Shown one piece after another: positions 18,484 through 28,900 of a stretch of DNA of 41,730 nt. The position numbers and the translations under genes were made by a program. The notes under the pieces were generated by a model, which was given only the letters and a program-made list of their open reading frames with translations, ran no database searches and was not told where the DNA came from. The DNA is from Rodentibacter caecimuris (GTDB lineage Bacteria > Pseudomonadota > Gammaproteobacteria > Enterobacterales > Pasteurellaceae). Location of the stretch: NCBI GenBank assembly GCA_001998905.1, contig MLAA01000026.1, positions 1 through 41,730 of the forward strand, read 5' to 3'. Within the stretch, counting starts at the first letter, position 1. Each line of letters starts with the position of its first letter.

Positions 18484-18745
18484 ATGAAATTATTGATCCA
18501 ATAAGAAATTCTAATATTGACCTAGATCATAATTTAAACTTATTTTGATTATATTTTTATTAAATTATTTTATAATCAATTTCAATATTAATAAGCTTAT
18601 GAGGAGGAAACCCAGTTTAAAATTGACCGCACTTTGCTGGTTAATACAGGAAAATTATTTACAAACATAGGTCTTCGTGCTAATTTACGACACATTTTGA
18701 CGTGTTCTCTACGATAACAAATAACAAGATTTAAAGGAGCTATAA
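18484..18745. other. cadB-lysS divergent intergenic region
   Basis: AT-rich stretch (18530-18600) that probably holds the cadBA promoter, then a USS core at 18626-18634. TTTACA at 18658-18663 and TAATTT at 18681-18686, 17 bases apart, are a weak candidate lysS promoter. AAAGGAGC precedes the lysS ATG. No further gene is seen. Confidence 0.5.
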
Positions 18746-20254
18746 ATGTCCGAACAAGAAACTACGGAACTTGATTTTCAAGGTGAAATGGCTGTACGCC
18801 GAGAAAAATTAGCCGCGCTACGCCAAAAAGGTAACGCCTTCCCAAATACTTTCCGCCGCAATGCACTTGCCCAAGATTTACACGAAAAATATGACAATAT
18901 AGATGGAGAAAATCTCAAATCCCAAGAAATTAGTGTAAAAGTTGCCGGTCGAATTATGACTCGCCGTGTAATGGGCAAAGCGACATTTATTACCTTACAG
19001 GATATGAGTGGCCGAATTCAGCTTTATATTGCACGCGATAACTTACAGGAAGGCATATATGCCGATGAAGTCAACAACTGGGATCTTGGCGATATTATTG
19101 GTGTTGAAGGTACATTATTTAAAACAAAAACCAATGAACTTACCGTTCGAGGCTCACAAGTTCAACTACTCACTAAAGCATTGCGCCCATTACCTGATAA
19201 ATTCCACGGTTTAAGCGATCAAGAAACTCGTTACCGTCAACGCTATTTAGACTTAATTTCCAACGAACAATCCCGCCGCACTTTTATGATTCGTTCAAAA
19301 GTGATTGCCGGCATTCGTGAATACTTCATTTCAAAAGGTTTTATGGAAGTAGAAACACCTATGCTACAAGTTATTCCTGGTGGCGCAGCAGCTCGTCCTT
19401 TTGTAACTCACCATAATGCATTAGATATTGATATGTACCTGCGGATTGCCCCAGAGCTGTATTTAAAACGTTTAGTCGTCGGCGGGTTTGAACGCGTATT
19501 TGAACTAAATCGTAACTTCCGAAATGAAGGGGTCTCCGTACGCCATAATCCAGAATTCACTATGTTAGAATACTATCAAGCCTATGCCGATTACCATGAC
19601 TTAATGGATAATACGGAGGAACTATTACGTAAACTAGCACTTGACATTCTAGGTACGACCATTGTTCCGTATGGTGAATACGAATTTGATTTTGGCAAAC
19701 CGTTTGAGCGAATCACAATGCATGATGCTATTTTAAAATATGGCTCAGATAAAGGGATTGTTAAAGATGATCTCTATGACTTCGAGCGAGCAAAAACAGT
19801 AGCACAAAAATTAGGTATCGAAATTCAAAAATCTTGGGGCTTAGGTAGTCTTGTTAATGTCATCTTTGAAGAGGTTGCAGAACATCATCTAATTCAACCG
19901 ACTTTCTTAATGGCACATCCGGCAGAAATATCTCCACTAGCTCGTCGTAACGATGAAAATCCAGAAGTTACCGATCGTTTTGAACTTTTCATCGGCGGAC
20001 GCGAAATTGGAAATGGATTTTCTGAACTAAATGATGCGGAAGATCAAAATCAACGTTTTGACGATCAAGTTGCCGCTAAAGAAGCCGGAGATGACGAAGC
20101 AATGTTTAAAGATGAAGATTTCGTTGTCGCTCTTGAACATGGTTTACCTCCAACTGCTGGTGAAGGTTTAGGTATTGACCGTTTAGCAATGCTATTTGCT
20201 AACGTCCCATCAATCCGCGATGTCATCTTATTCCCAGCAATGCGCCAAAAATAA
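18746..20254 (+). CDS. lysS: Lysyl-tRNA synthetase (class II)
   Basis: Charges tRNA-Lys. It is 502 aa (E. coli 505). The N-terminal OB-fold anticodon-binding domain (about 55-150) contains [22 protein letters not shown]-type sequence. The class II core has motif 1 around [14 protein letters not shown], motif 2 [20 protein letters not shown] (about 256-276) and motif 3 [20 protein letters not shown] near the C-terminus. Strong ribosome site AAGGAG. In E. coli and Haemophilus it follows prfB directly; here it is separated from it by argP-cadBA and must use its own promoter. Confidence 0.97.
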   Translation: MSEQETTELDFQGEMAVRREKLAALRQKGNAFPNTFRRNALAQDLHEKYDNIDGENLKSQEISVKVAGRIMTRRVMGKATFITLQDMSGRIQLYIARDNLQEGIYADEVNNWDLGDIIGVEGTLFKTKTNELTVRGSQVQLLTKALRPLPDKFHGLSDQETRYRQRYLDLISNEQSRRTFMIRSKVIAGIREYFISKGFMEVETPMLQVIPGGAAARPFVTHHNALDIDMYLRIAPELYLKRLVVGGFERVFELNRNFRNEGVSVRHNPEFTMLEYYQAYADYHDLMDNTEELLRKLALDILGTTIVPYGEYEFDFGKPFERITMHDAILKYGSDKGIVKDDLYDFERAKTVAQKLGIEIQKSWGLGSLVNVIFEEVAEHHLIQPTFLMAHPAEISPLARRNDENPEVTDRFELFIGGREIGNGFSELNDAEDQNQRFDDQVAAKEAGDDEAMFKDEDFVVALEHGLPPTAGEGLGIDRLAMLFANVPSIRDVILFPAMRQK

Positions 20255-20274
20255 GATTAAATTATCTCAAACTA

Positions 20275-20308
20275 AAGACTAGGCGTAACAAAACGCTTAG
20301 TCTTGTTT
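20275..20308 (+). terminator. Rho-independent terminator of lysS
   Basis: 11-bp stem AAGACTAGGCG / CGCTTAGTCTT (one G-U pair) with loop TAACAAAA, followed by GTTT, 20 bases after the lysS stop. Confidence 0.85.
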
Positions 20309-20484
20309 AATTTTAAAAGTGCCTCCATTTATGCTTCAACCTATCCCCTAAAATCCCCTTTTATTTTAAGTTAAAAATTTCTCCTTAAAAAACAGTAAAT
20401 TATAAAACTCTTGTAAAAAAGGGTATTTAAGACAAAAATATTTTAACCTCTTGGTATATCAATAATTTTCAAATACAATACCTA
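20309..20484 (+). promoter_or_regulatory. CRISPR leader of the type I-F array
   Basis: AT-rich, gene-free stretch directly 5' of the first perfect repeat. It is assigned as leader because repeat orientation (crRNA 5' handle CTTAGAAA) and repeat decay at the opposite end both place transcription from here. TATCAATAATTTT at 20457-20469 matches the IHF consensus WATCAANNNNTTR at all but the last base and lies 16 bases before the first repeat. IHF sites in I-F leaders are known to assist spacer integration. Confidence 0.7.
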
Positions 20485-21533
20485 CTTCACTGCCGTATAG
20501 GCAGCTTAGAAAGCGTTGGTCAATGACGAACGTTTAGTGAGTTTCTTCACTGCCGTATAGGCAGCTTAGAAAAAATTATGGATAGGGCGCGTCCTATGTT
20601 TGAACTTCACTGCCGTATAGGCAGCTTAGAAATTTTTTACTGTAGCGGATATGTGGCACTTGAACTTCACTGCCGTATAGGCAGCTTAGAAATTACTGGT
20701 ATTTGCACCGTCGCCTTGCTCTTGCTTCACTGCCGTATAGGCAGCTTAGAAATTAAATGTTCATTTCGAAATACCTTAATAAATCTTCACTGCCGTATAG
20801 GCAGCTTAGAAAATAAATACCGGGAGCAGTAACGCTGTTTAAATCTTCACTGCCGTATAGGCAGCTTAGAAACTTTTCTTTGCAGTGATCTTTTAATGCT
20901 TTACCTTCACTGCCGTATAGGCAGCTTAGAAAGCACTCGGGGCAACTGGACTCTGCTAACGGATCTTCACTGCCGTATAGGCAGCTTAGAAATATCAGTG
21001 GTTTGTCGATAACGGTATCAATATCTTCACTGCCGTATAGGCAGCTTAGAAAATACCCGGTACTTACGGGCAGGAAAAGAACGTCTTCACTGCCGTATAG
21101 ACAGCTTAGAAAATTCGCGCGGATTGACTAAAATCATCACCGATCTTCACTGCCATATAGGCAGCTTAGAAAAATATGGATTTTAGCGATCAAACTTTTT
21201 CGATCTTCACTGCCGTATAGGCAGCTTAGAAACTCTAAATCACTTGTGCTGACTTTGTGGGTATCTTCACTGCCGTATAGGCAGCTTAGAAATACTGGAG
21301 CTATAGGTAAGCCGCTATCTTTGACTTCACTGCCGTATAGGCAGCTTAGAAACTTGTGATTTGGTGTATTTGGCGACGATGATTTCTTCACTACCGTATA
21401 GGCAGCTTAGAAATTGCCGATTTCTTTTTAATCGACCCACATGCACTTCACTACCGCATAGGCAGCTTAGAAATGCTTAAAATTTCGTCTGAAATAATAA
21501 AAAATCTTCACTGCTCCATAGGCAATTTAAAAA
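20485..21533 (+). CRISPR. Type I-F CRISPR array, 18 repeats and 17 spacers
   Basis: 28-bp repeats start at 20485 and every 60 bases to 21325, then at 21386, 21446 and 21506. Each begins CTTCACTGCCGTATAGGCAG and ends CTTAGAAA. The Cas6f hairpin is CTGCC-GTATA-GGCAG and the 5' handle CTTAGAAA. Spacers are 32 nt except the fifteenth (33 nt), and all differ. Variant repeats: 21085 (GGCAG to GACAG), 21145 (loop change), 21386 and 21446 (CTGCC to CTACC), and 21506, which is strongly degenerate. Decay at the high-coordinate end marks the oldest, leader-distal end, towards csy1. Spacers cannot be matched to targets by eye. Confidence 0.98.
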
Positions 21534-21600
21534 ATAAATCATAGAATAAACCTAATAGGTAATTCTAAAATAGACACGCACAATTTCAGAAGAGATATCA

Positions 21601-21877
21601 ACTTTCCTAAGTCGAAGCAGCCTAGAAATTTTTTAAATAGATTAATATTAGGAAAAGATAAGTTAATTGATATAATACAATTACTACTGGACAAGTAGCT
21701 GAGAATATTATTATTTTTTCTGTATTTTTACTACCGCATAGGTAGCGTAGAAAAAGCATCACCGTACACCCGAGCATTACCAGACCTTCACTGCCGCATA
21801 GGCTGCTTAGAAAAAGCTTCCTAATTTTCGACCTCACTTATATCTCTTTACTCACTACGACATAAGCAATTTAGAAA
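21601..21877 (+). repeat. Decayed leader-distal CRISPR repeats
   Basis: Beyond the array, repeat relics continue. 21726-21753 reads CTACCGCATAGGTAGCGTAG plus AAA. 21786-21813 reads CTGCCGCATAGGCTGCTTAG plus AAA and follows an intact-length 32-nt spacer (21754-21785). 21850-21877 matches the consensus at about 18 of 28 positions. 21601-21628 keeps only the 3' part (GCAGCCTAGAAA). At 21726 both stem strands changed together (CTACC with GGTAG), keeping the hairpin paired. The stretch 21534-21600 and the inter-relic DNA show no gene. Confidence 0.8.
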
Positions 21878-22003
21878 GCCGTCGATATCAGAATTTTCAT
21901 CAGACTCATTTTAACTCCACATTAAGTGCAATACTAATATAAACTTTCTATTGTCAATTTTGTGATCTACTTAACAAATTTAATAAATAATTCAACGATA
22001 ACA

Positions 22004-22031
22004 TTGACAACGCTAAATCTAACCATAAAAC
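22004..22031 (+). promoter_or_regulatory. Candidate promoter of the csy operon
   Basis: A perfect -35 TTGACA (22004-22009) is followed 16 bases later by a weak -10, TAAAAC (22026-22031), 34 bases before the csy1 ATG. It lies just past the last decayed repeat, so the Cascade operon need not depend on read-through from the array. Confidence 0.45.
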
Positions 22032-22064
22032 TTAAGACAGATTTAAAATTATAATGGAGAAATC

Positions 22065-23411
22065 ATGAATAAAGTTAGATTTGCTATTCAACAATTTCTT
22101 ATTGAACAAAATGAGAAAAAATCTAAGAATAATAGAAAAAAATTAGAAAGCGTACAAAATCTGTCAGATTCAGAGCAAGAAAAACTACTAAAAAAGATCG
22201 CCAAATATGATGAAAAATATCAGTTTGATACTTGGATAGAAAATGCTGCAACAGTAATGGCAAAGCAAATCTATTTTGGCACACATATATCTCGTGGTAT
22301 TCATTCTTCATCAAAAGGAGATAATGTTAATTTTAAAGGAAACTCAACACTCCCTGCAGGTATTATCGGGTCGCAATGTATTACTGAACTAGAGTTAGAT
22401 GCTAATGGTAATGCAGCTGCTCTTCCCTTAGCAAGTTTCTTTAATATTCTTATTGACACAGAGAAAGGAATAACACTTAAAGATCTCTTACTCAAAGATG
22501 ATCCTGAACTTGAAAATGCCTTTTCAGATAACTCAAATTGTTCCAATCAATATAAAAAAATGTTTCAAAATGTCTTAAAAGGAAACTTAGACAATCCCAC
22601 TACTGATGAACGTAATAAACAAATTTTGTGGGTTAACGATACTGATTTTGAAAATAACGATTATACTTGCTTAATTCCACTCTACCCCGTGTCACTAACA
22701 AATTATTTTTATAATAGGCTCAATAAATTACGCTACGCTGAAAACAATAAACTTGCCTTAATAAATCGCAGTAAAAAAGACTCGGAGCAACATCCCCACT
22801 GTAGCTTGAGAGATATTGCTGTTACCGTATTAGGTGGAACAAAACCTCAAAACGTTAGCCGATTAACCAGTAGCCAAGGTGGACGGAATTACTTACTTCC
22901 CTCTCTTCCTCCTATCTTCAAAACATCTGAACAAATCCGATTAACAGAGAAACAATCTACTATTTTTAATCGACGTTTAGCCCATGTCTGTTCAGAAGGT
23001 TTAGCCATGTTATATAGTGTTGTCGAAGCCGAAAAAAATATTTATCCTGAACGAGATAAACGAAAATTTGCACTAAATTTAATTATACAAACAGTCTTAC
23101 AACAAGCTAGGCTAATTCAAAACAATCATCCGGACGGTAGTGGCTGGAGCAAAACTTATAATCTCAGAGAATCAGAAAAATGCTGGCTCGATCCTAAACG
23201 TGCAGAATTAGACGATGAAGAAAACTTTAAACATACGTTTGACCAAGGTAATTGGACAGCAGATATTATTCACCAATTTGGTCTATGGGTTAATCGGTGT
23301 CTAAAATGGCGTTTTAAATCCATTCAACAAGATTTCTCAAATCCAGAGTATCATCAATGGTGTAGAGATATAGAAAAAGCTATTTCGGCCCAAGCCAGAC
23401 TAAACCAATAA
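22065..23411 (+). CDS. csy1: Type I-F Cascade large-subunit-like protein Csy1 (Cas8f)
   Basis: Csy1/Cas8f of the I-F surveillance complex binds the crRNA 5' handle with Csy2 and recognises the PAM. It is 448 aa (P. aeruginosa about 434). Recognition rests on the family block LGGTKPQNVSRLTSSQGG followed by RNYLLPSLPP at about residues 256-285, and on the C-terminal WTADIIHQFGLWVNRCL. The N-terminus is Lys/Glu-rich. GGAGAAATC precedes the ATG. First gene of csy1-csy2-csy3-cas6f; only 9 bases separate it from csy2. No USS core is present. Confidence 0.93.
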   Translation: MNKVRFAIQQFLIEQNEKKSKNNRKKLESVQNLSDSEQEKLLKKIAKYDEKYQFDTWIENAATVMAKQIYFGTHISRGIHSSSKGDNVNFKGNSTLPAGIIGSQCITELELDANGNAAALPLASFFNILIDTEKGITLKDLLLKDDPELENAFSDNSNCSNQYKKMFQNVLKGNLDNPTTDERNKQILWVNDTDFENNDYTCLIPLYPVSLTNYFYNRLNKLRYAENNKLALINRSKKDSEQHPHCSLRDIAVTVLGGTKPQNVSRLTSSQGGRNYLLPSLPPIFKTSEQIRLTEKQSTIFNRRLAHVCSEGLAMLYSVVEAEKNIYPERDKRKFALNLIIQTVLQQARLIQNNHPDGSGWSKTYNLRESEKCWLDPKRAELDDEENFKHTFDQGNWTADIIHQFGLWVNRCLKWRFKSIQQDFSNPEYHQWCRDIEKAISAQARLNQ

Positions 23412-23420
23412 GGATAAAAT

Positions 23421-24380
23421 ATGAGCGCTGATTTTTATCTTCTTTTTAAACATATCAAAATTCAATCCGCTAATGCAATTTCCGGTCCTTTAAGCTATGG
23501 TTTTCCGGCAATAAGTGGATTTGTTGGGGCAATACATGCATTAAGCCGTAAACTTAACGGAAAAGTCCAATTAGGCGGAGTAATAGTTGCTTGTCATAAT
23601 TATGATTTACAAACTTATCAATCTACACCATTTTCCGACCACACTTTTATACAAAGTCGTAATCCATTAAAGAAAAACGGAGAAACTGCACCTATTATTG
23701 AAGAAGGGAAAATACATCTAGATATTTCATTAGTTGTAGAATTAACAGTATCGGACATTACATTACATCGTCTGTTTGAAAACGGAAGGGACGAAGAAAA
23801 AACCCAACATTTTTTAACAGAATGTAAAAATTTACTATTAACTCAACGCATTGCTGGTGGCACTATATTTGACGTTGAAGAGACTAAATTGATGTACCTG
23901 AATGAAGAATGGAAAATCAAACATGATTTACTGCCGTCCTTTGTTTTAATGGATGCTCAGTCTAAATTACAAGAAATCACACAAGAATTACAAAAAGAAC
24001 TCAAGCAAGGCGATTTTGTTATTCGCCCCGCAATACCTCAAGCAACCGCATTAGATGCCCTAATTGAAACCGCTACATTGCATCATATTCCTAATCACTC
24101 AAAGGCAAAATCAAACGAATGGCAAACTTATAGCGTCAAACAAGGGCGAGGTTGGTTAGTACCAATACCGATAGGTTACCAAGCCATTTCTCCACTATTT
24201 AAAACAGGGCAACTGAGACATTGCCGCACGCAAGACTACCCTAGCCAATATGTAGAAACCTTATATAGTTTAGGTGAATGGGTTTTACCGATTAACTTAC
24301 CAGAAGATTTATCCTGTTGTTTTTGGCGTTATCACGCCCCTCAGGAAGGTCTCTATTTAATTTCACAAGGAGCACAATAA
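23421..24380 (+). CDS. csy2: Type I-F Cascade subunit Csy2 (Cas5f)
   Basis: RAMP-fold subunit that caps the crRNA 5' handle with Csy1. It is 319 aa (P. aeruginosa 327). The family N-terminus is visible: LFKHIKIQSANAISGPLSYG, then FPAISGFVGAIHALSRKL at about residues 28-46 and GVIVACHNYDLQTY. A late block reads GWLVPIPIGYQAISPLF. Its stop overlaps the csy3 start (TAATG), so the two are translationally coupled. A one-mismatch USS lies at 23637. Confidence 0.93.
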   Translation: MSADFYLLFKHIKIQSANAISGPLSYGFPAISGFVGAIHALSRKLNGKVQLGGVIVACHNYDLQTYQSTPFSDHTFIQSRNPLKKNGETAPIIEEGKIHLDISLVVELTVSDITLHRLFENGRDEEKTQHFLTECKNLLLTQRIAGGTIFDVEETKLMYLNEEWKIKHDLLPSFVLMDAQSKLQEITQELQKELKQGDFVIRPAIPQATALDALIETATLHHIPNHSKAKSNEWQTYSVKQGRGWLVPIPIGYQAISPLFKTGQLRHCRTQDYPSQYVETLYSLGEWVLPINLPEDLSCCFWRYHAPQEGLYLISQGAQ

Positions 24381-25381
24381 TGAGCCAAACTACTGCAACC
24401 GTCCTCGCATTTGAACGTCATTTAGATATTTCCGATGCCGTTTTTACTCAATTTAACAGCCAAGATAAAACGCCGACAGAAGACGTTATCAATATTCGCG
24501 AAAAATCTGTGCGAGGAACAATCTCAAATCGCTTAAAAAATCCACTCTCCAATGATCCGACAAAATTAGATGCAGAAATTCAAAAACCAAATTTACAAAA
24601 AGTAGATATTGCAACGTTAAACGATACAAATGATATGCTAGTCGTCCGTTTTACCTGCAAGGTTCTACCTTTCAATGGTGAACCCTGTGTCTGTAACAGT
24701 CAAGCTTACCAAAGCAAGCTGATAAGGAATATAGAGGCTTATATAGAAAATCAAGGATTTCGCGAACTGGCCAAACGCTATGCTACAAACATTGCTAATG
24801 GTCGTTGGTTATGGCGAAATCGTATGAATGCGGAAAATATCAAAATTGAAGTGTCCTTTAAAGATATCACGCTAACTTTTGATAATGTAAAAACACTTCC
24901 ACTCAATACCTTTGATGATTGTGATGATCAAATCCTGAAACTTGCGGAATATATTGAAGCAGGATTAAGTGGAAAACAATTCGTCATTCTAAATATTACA
25001 GCCTATGCCCAAATGGGATACGGACAAGAGGTTTATCCGTCTCAAGAATTAGTCTTAGATACGGCAGCTTCTACTCGTAAAAGCAAAATTCTTTATCAAA
25101 TCAATAATAAAGCCGCAATGCACTCGCAAAAAATTGGCAATGCTATCCGTACAATCGACACTTGGTATAAAACTAATGCGGAATTTCCAATTCCGGCAGA
25201 ACCTTACGGTGCAGTAACAACATTAGGTTCTGCATTCCGCCAGCCTAAAGAAAAATTGGATTTTTATACTATTTTCGATAATTGGATTCTTAAAGATGTC
25301 ATTCCTGATGTTGAACAACAACATTATGTTATCAGCGTGTTAATCCGTGGTGGTGTATTTGGTGCAAGCGGTAAGGAATAA
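24380..25381 (+). CDS. csy3: Type I-F Cascade backbone subunit Csy3 (Cas7f)
   Basis: Cas7-family subunit, present in six copies along the crRNA in known Csy complexes. It is 333 aa from ATG 24380 (P. aeruginosa 342). The open frame extends 21 codons upstream into csy2, but ATG 24380 has AAGGAGCAC in front and gives the family start MSQTTATVLAFERHLDISDA. Other family blocks are KSVRGTISNRL, YATNIANGRWLWRNR and QEVYPSQEL. Ends 2 bases before cas6f. Confidence 0.94.
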   Translation: MSQTTATVLAFERHLDISDAVFTQFNSQDKTPTEDVINIREKSVRGTISNRLKNPLSNDPTKLDAEIQKPNLQKVDIATLNDTNDMLVVRFTCKVLPFNGEPCVCNSQAYQSKLIRNIEAYIENQGFRELAKRYATNIANGRWLWRNRMNAENIKIEVSFKDITLTFDNVKTLPLNTFDDCDDQILKLAEYIEAGLSGKQFVILNITAYAQMGYGQEVYPSQELVLDTAASTRKSKILYQINNKAAMHSQKIGNAIRTIDTWYKTNAEFPIPAEPYGAVTTLGSAFRQPKEKLDFYTIFDNWILKDVIPDVEQQHYVISVLIRGGVFGASGKE

Positions 25382-25383
25382 CT

Positions 25384-25947
25384 ATGGACGGACAAACCCA
25401 CTACATCGAGCTCAAAGCGATTCCTCAGGCAAATATGAGCCAAGCTGATGTGATAAGTTTTTGCCTACAAAAACTTCACCAAATTCTACCGCACTTTGAA
25501 GGGCGTATCGGGTTAGCATTTCCGGCTTACGGTATAGATAAAACTTTAGGTGGAATTATCCGCCTATTTGGTTCTGAAAAGGATTGTTGCAGTATTCATT
25601 TCCAGTTACACACATTAAAAGATTACGCATTAATAGAAAATGTGGAAACCATACCGGAAAAAATCAGAAATTACCGTATTTATCAACGGATCCAATTAAA
25701 GGGACAAAGTGCCCTTAGACGCGCACAAAAAAGATTGACCGAGCAGGGAAAATGGAATGAAGAGGTATTGCAAAATATGCTTAAAAAACAGTCTGAGCAA
25801 AGGCTCTATCCTCATGTGAAACTAAAAAGCAGCAGTACCAAACAATCTTTTATTCTTGCTATTAAGTCAATTTATAAAACCAAGTCGGAACCAGGTTCGT
25901 TTAGTTCTTATGGATTGAGCCAAACTGCCACTGTACCCCATTTTTAA
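25384..25947 (+). CDS. cas6f: CRISPR pre-crRNA endoribonuclease Cas6f (Csy4)
   Basis: Cuts pre-crRNA at the base of the repeat hairpin and stays bound to it. It is 187 aa, the same length as P. aeruginosa Csy4. Catalytic His is His32 in LQKLHQIL (His29 in P. aeruginosa). The partner residues are visible in KLKSSSTKQSF and FSSYGLSQT, and the protein ends VPHF as the family does. The Arg-rich helix ALRRAQKRL (about 109-117) should bind the repeat stem. A USS core (25488) lies in the gene. Confidence 0.95.
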   Translation: MDGQTHYIELKAIPQANMSQADVISFCLQKLHQILPHFEGRIGLAFPAYGIDKTLGGIIRLFGSEKDCCSIHFQLHTLKDYALIENVETIPEKIRNYRIYQRIQLKGQSALRRAQKRLTEQGKWNEEVLQNMLKKQSEQRLYPHVKLKSSSTKQSFILAIKSIYKTKSEPGSFSSYGLSQTATVPHF

Positions 25948-25954
25948 TCTTTAC

Positions 25955-25989
25955 TAATGCCCGTTTAAATCTATTTTAAACGGGCATTA
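25955..25989. terminator. Bidirectional terminator between cas6f and cas2-3
   Basis: Perfect 15-bp stem TAATGCCCGTTTAAA / TTTAAACGGGCATTA with loop TCTAT, ending one base before the cas2-3 stop. It closes both converging cas operons. Confidence 0.88.
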
Positions 25990-25990
25990 A

Positions 25991-28900
25991 TCAATTCTCA
26001 TACCAAAATCCTAAAATTTCATTAAAATACCATTCCGCGACATTTTCCTCCAAACTTACTGTGGCATATTTTAATGCAGTCAAGGTATCATTTTCCTCTT
26101 GTAAATACTCCGTTAATTCAGTTAATGCCCGTTGTAAAGATGAATCTAACCATTTTTGAACAAAATCGCTTTCCACATTTAAGGATTGATAACTAAATTC
26201 TGGTAAAGCATTTTGCGGGAAGCTAGCCATATGCCAAGCATTTTTCTGTTCTATAAAATAAGGGGTTCCTTCCTCATCTAATAAGCAAACAAGATCACGC
26301 TGTAAATCTGACTGTCTAAAACGGGTAACTAGCGGTAAATTCGCCGTCATTCTATGACTTAATTCATTATTCCAATAAGCATTAACACAATTGATATTTT
26401 GATTATTAAGTAAATCAGCAATAACCTGATGCTCTAAATCAGCTAAACAAAAGTGCGGTCTAAAATCTGACGATTTTATAATGCGAGGAATGGAATCAAT
26501 ACATTCCAATTGTTCCATTGAAATTAATTCTCCCGTTTTGTGTGTTTTCAGTAAATGTTCCTTATCTTCAAAACCGGGACGGCTAAAAATTTCACCAGAA
26601 CGGCCCATTTTACCGGCTAAAACTCGCCAATTTGTCGGCAATAATGCTATATTCGGTTGTATTGCGATTTTATTCGGTCTATGCCGCCAAACACGTCCAC
26701 TAAGTTGAATGATTGAACGCATCGAAGAAGGATCGACAATTGCCCAATCATAGTCGTGATCTCGCCCTACCTCTGTAACTGGACTACCCAACACAATAAA
26801 TATATGATTTTCCACTGCTGAATTTACTATCTCATTCATGACTTCTGGCTGCTGAAACGTATTTCGTCCGTCCTTTTCGGTTCGATTTAAAATGCGATCT
26901 AATTTTTCTTCCAATCGTGAACGAAGTAACAATAGTTGCTTGGAATGATAACAACACAAATGAATTTGATAATTCTTCCATTCCATTTTCTGTTTTAATC
27001 TGAACAATTGCTGCGCGAGTGGGATCATTGGTTTGATATTAGAAAAACGAATCAAGCCGAAACTTATGTTTTTCTGTGTTACCGGATCATATTCACTATG
27101 AGCATTATGTAGAAAAATGGACTGTTCCACCAAATATTGAGCCAATGTTTCAACATCAAATAATTGATTTTCGATCTTTTTAAGAGGAGGAAGCTGCATA
27201 ATACAGGCCTTTCTACGTACAGGCTCTTGCCGTAATTTTTGCGCCCGTTGGTTAACAAATTGAATATGATTTTGTTCAAAAGACGTCATATCACGGCAAA
27301 TAACGGATTTTCGGTTAAATTCATCAAACCACGCACAACAAATTTCAGTATGATGAAATCCTTGTTTGTGGTTATAAATTTCTCTCCCCGCCTGATAAGC
27401 TTTAAATAATCCAAACACAAAATCAGGCGTTAATGTCGCCGAAGAAAGTAAAACCCGAGATCCCATCAGACCAGCAAGATGAACGAGACGAGCCAATGCA
27501 GGTAAATCTTCTGGATTAAAATCATCCGGTTCATCCAAGATTAAATCGGAAGTTAACAAGCGCAATATAGGTATAATATATTGCCCTCCTCTTGTTGTCT
27601 CACTAGCTGGCACCAAATGGTCAATAGTACAGCTCACAATCGGTGCATAAAATAATTTACGCGCTTTAGGGTCTTGTAAAACTGCAGAGAATTTTTCGTC
27701 ATCGACGGCTGATTCAATAAAATTTGCGCCATATATTGTATTCTCACTAAACCAATCTTGCGCAGATTCACTGCCATTATTACCTATAATTGCCTGAGAG
27801 TTTTTCTGTTCAACTTGTAATTCATATAATTTTTTAACCGCACTTCCACCAACAAGCACGGCTAACATCTCATCAGTTAACTGCAATTTTTCCTGTAAAG
27901 CTTTACCCGTTTGTAATGTCAATACCCGCAAACCTAATGCAACAGTAAATCTTGTGCCTTTCTGCGGATCTGACAAACCATACATAATGCGAGCATTTCC
28001 TAATGTTTTTCCACAGCCTGTACTAGCTAAATTCACAGAAAATAGACCGCACTTTTCCGTATCGGTACGGATTGACTTAGCCAGATCGAATGCTGCATTT
28101 TGCCATTGAAAGCGCCCTTCCGTCGTTCGTTTTACAAAGGGCTTATGTTGAGTTATTGCCGGTAGCTCATTTTTTAATTTAGGCAATAAACGCGCAAAAT
28201 ATACAGCAGTTTTGCATACCCCGATTAAATGTTCATCTAATGCCTGTTTCGGTTGGTGATTTTTATCTGTATTAGCAATGAGCTTAAGGTAAAAATCCTT
28301 ATCACCTAGTGATCTATCTTGTTGGAGAGAAGAATAATGATGATCGCCGACCATAAGACATAAGCGGCTTAATAATAAAAAAAGCGGATCAGAAAAATTA
28401 GTCTGAAATAATGCTGAATGGTTTAAGGCTTTTTTTGCCCAACGACTCATTATTTTCTGCCAAGACAAACTATCACAAGCTAAATGATCAAATTGCCAAA
28501 ATTGTTTTGGCTGAGGATGTTCGGTATGCTGATTACTGACCCATCTATCAATAGGACATAATTGAATTTGATAAAAGTGCTGCCAATGGGCAAACTTTTT
28601 ATAAACATTAGCAAGAGATTTGTTATTTAATCCCTGAAAACGGAACACTTCAGGTAAAAAAGGTAAGCGATGATGAGAAGAGATTAACCAAATCAAAGTT
28701 TTTGCCAGCGGTGGTAAACCGCTAAAGTCGCCCTGCCCGGAAATATTATTTATCTGATCAATATTTAATTTATCTAGCCACTTTTCATCATACTGAGACC
28801 AATTCGCCAAACGTTCCAACCATTCTTGATCTGTTTGACATCCAGCTATCATCGCTTCAAATAAGCGAACAGAAATCCATTCGTGGCGAAAACAATCGGC

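Noticed and set aside
20578-20832. Open frame across the CRISPR array encoding repeated LHCRIGSLE peptides
   Set aside because: It is only the translation of the CRISPR repeats. The minus-strand frame at 21137-21391 with repeated FLSCLYGSE is the same artefact.
21679-21706. A further repeat relic with stem CTACT / AGTAG
   Set aside because: About 16 of 25 positions match and the stem pairs, but it is out of phase with its neighbours (19 bases to the next relic), so chance cannot be excluded.
24317-24379. 21-codon N-terminal extension of Csy3
   Set aside because: It lies inside csy2, whereas ATG 24380 has a ribosome site and gives the family N-terminus.
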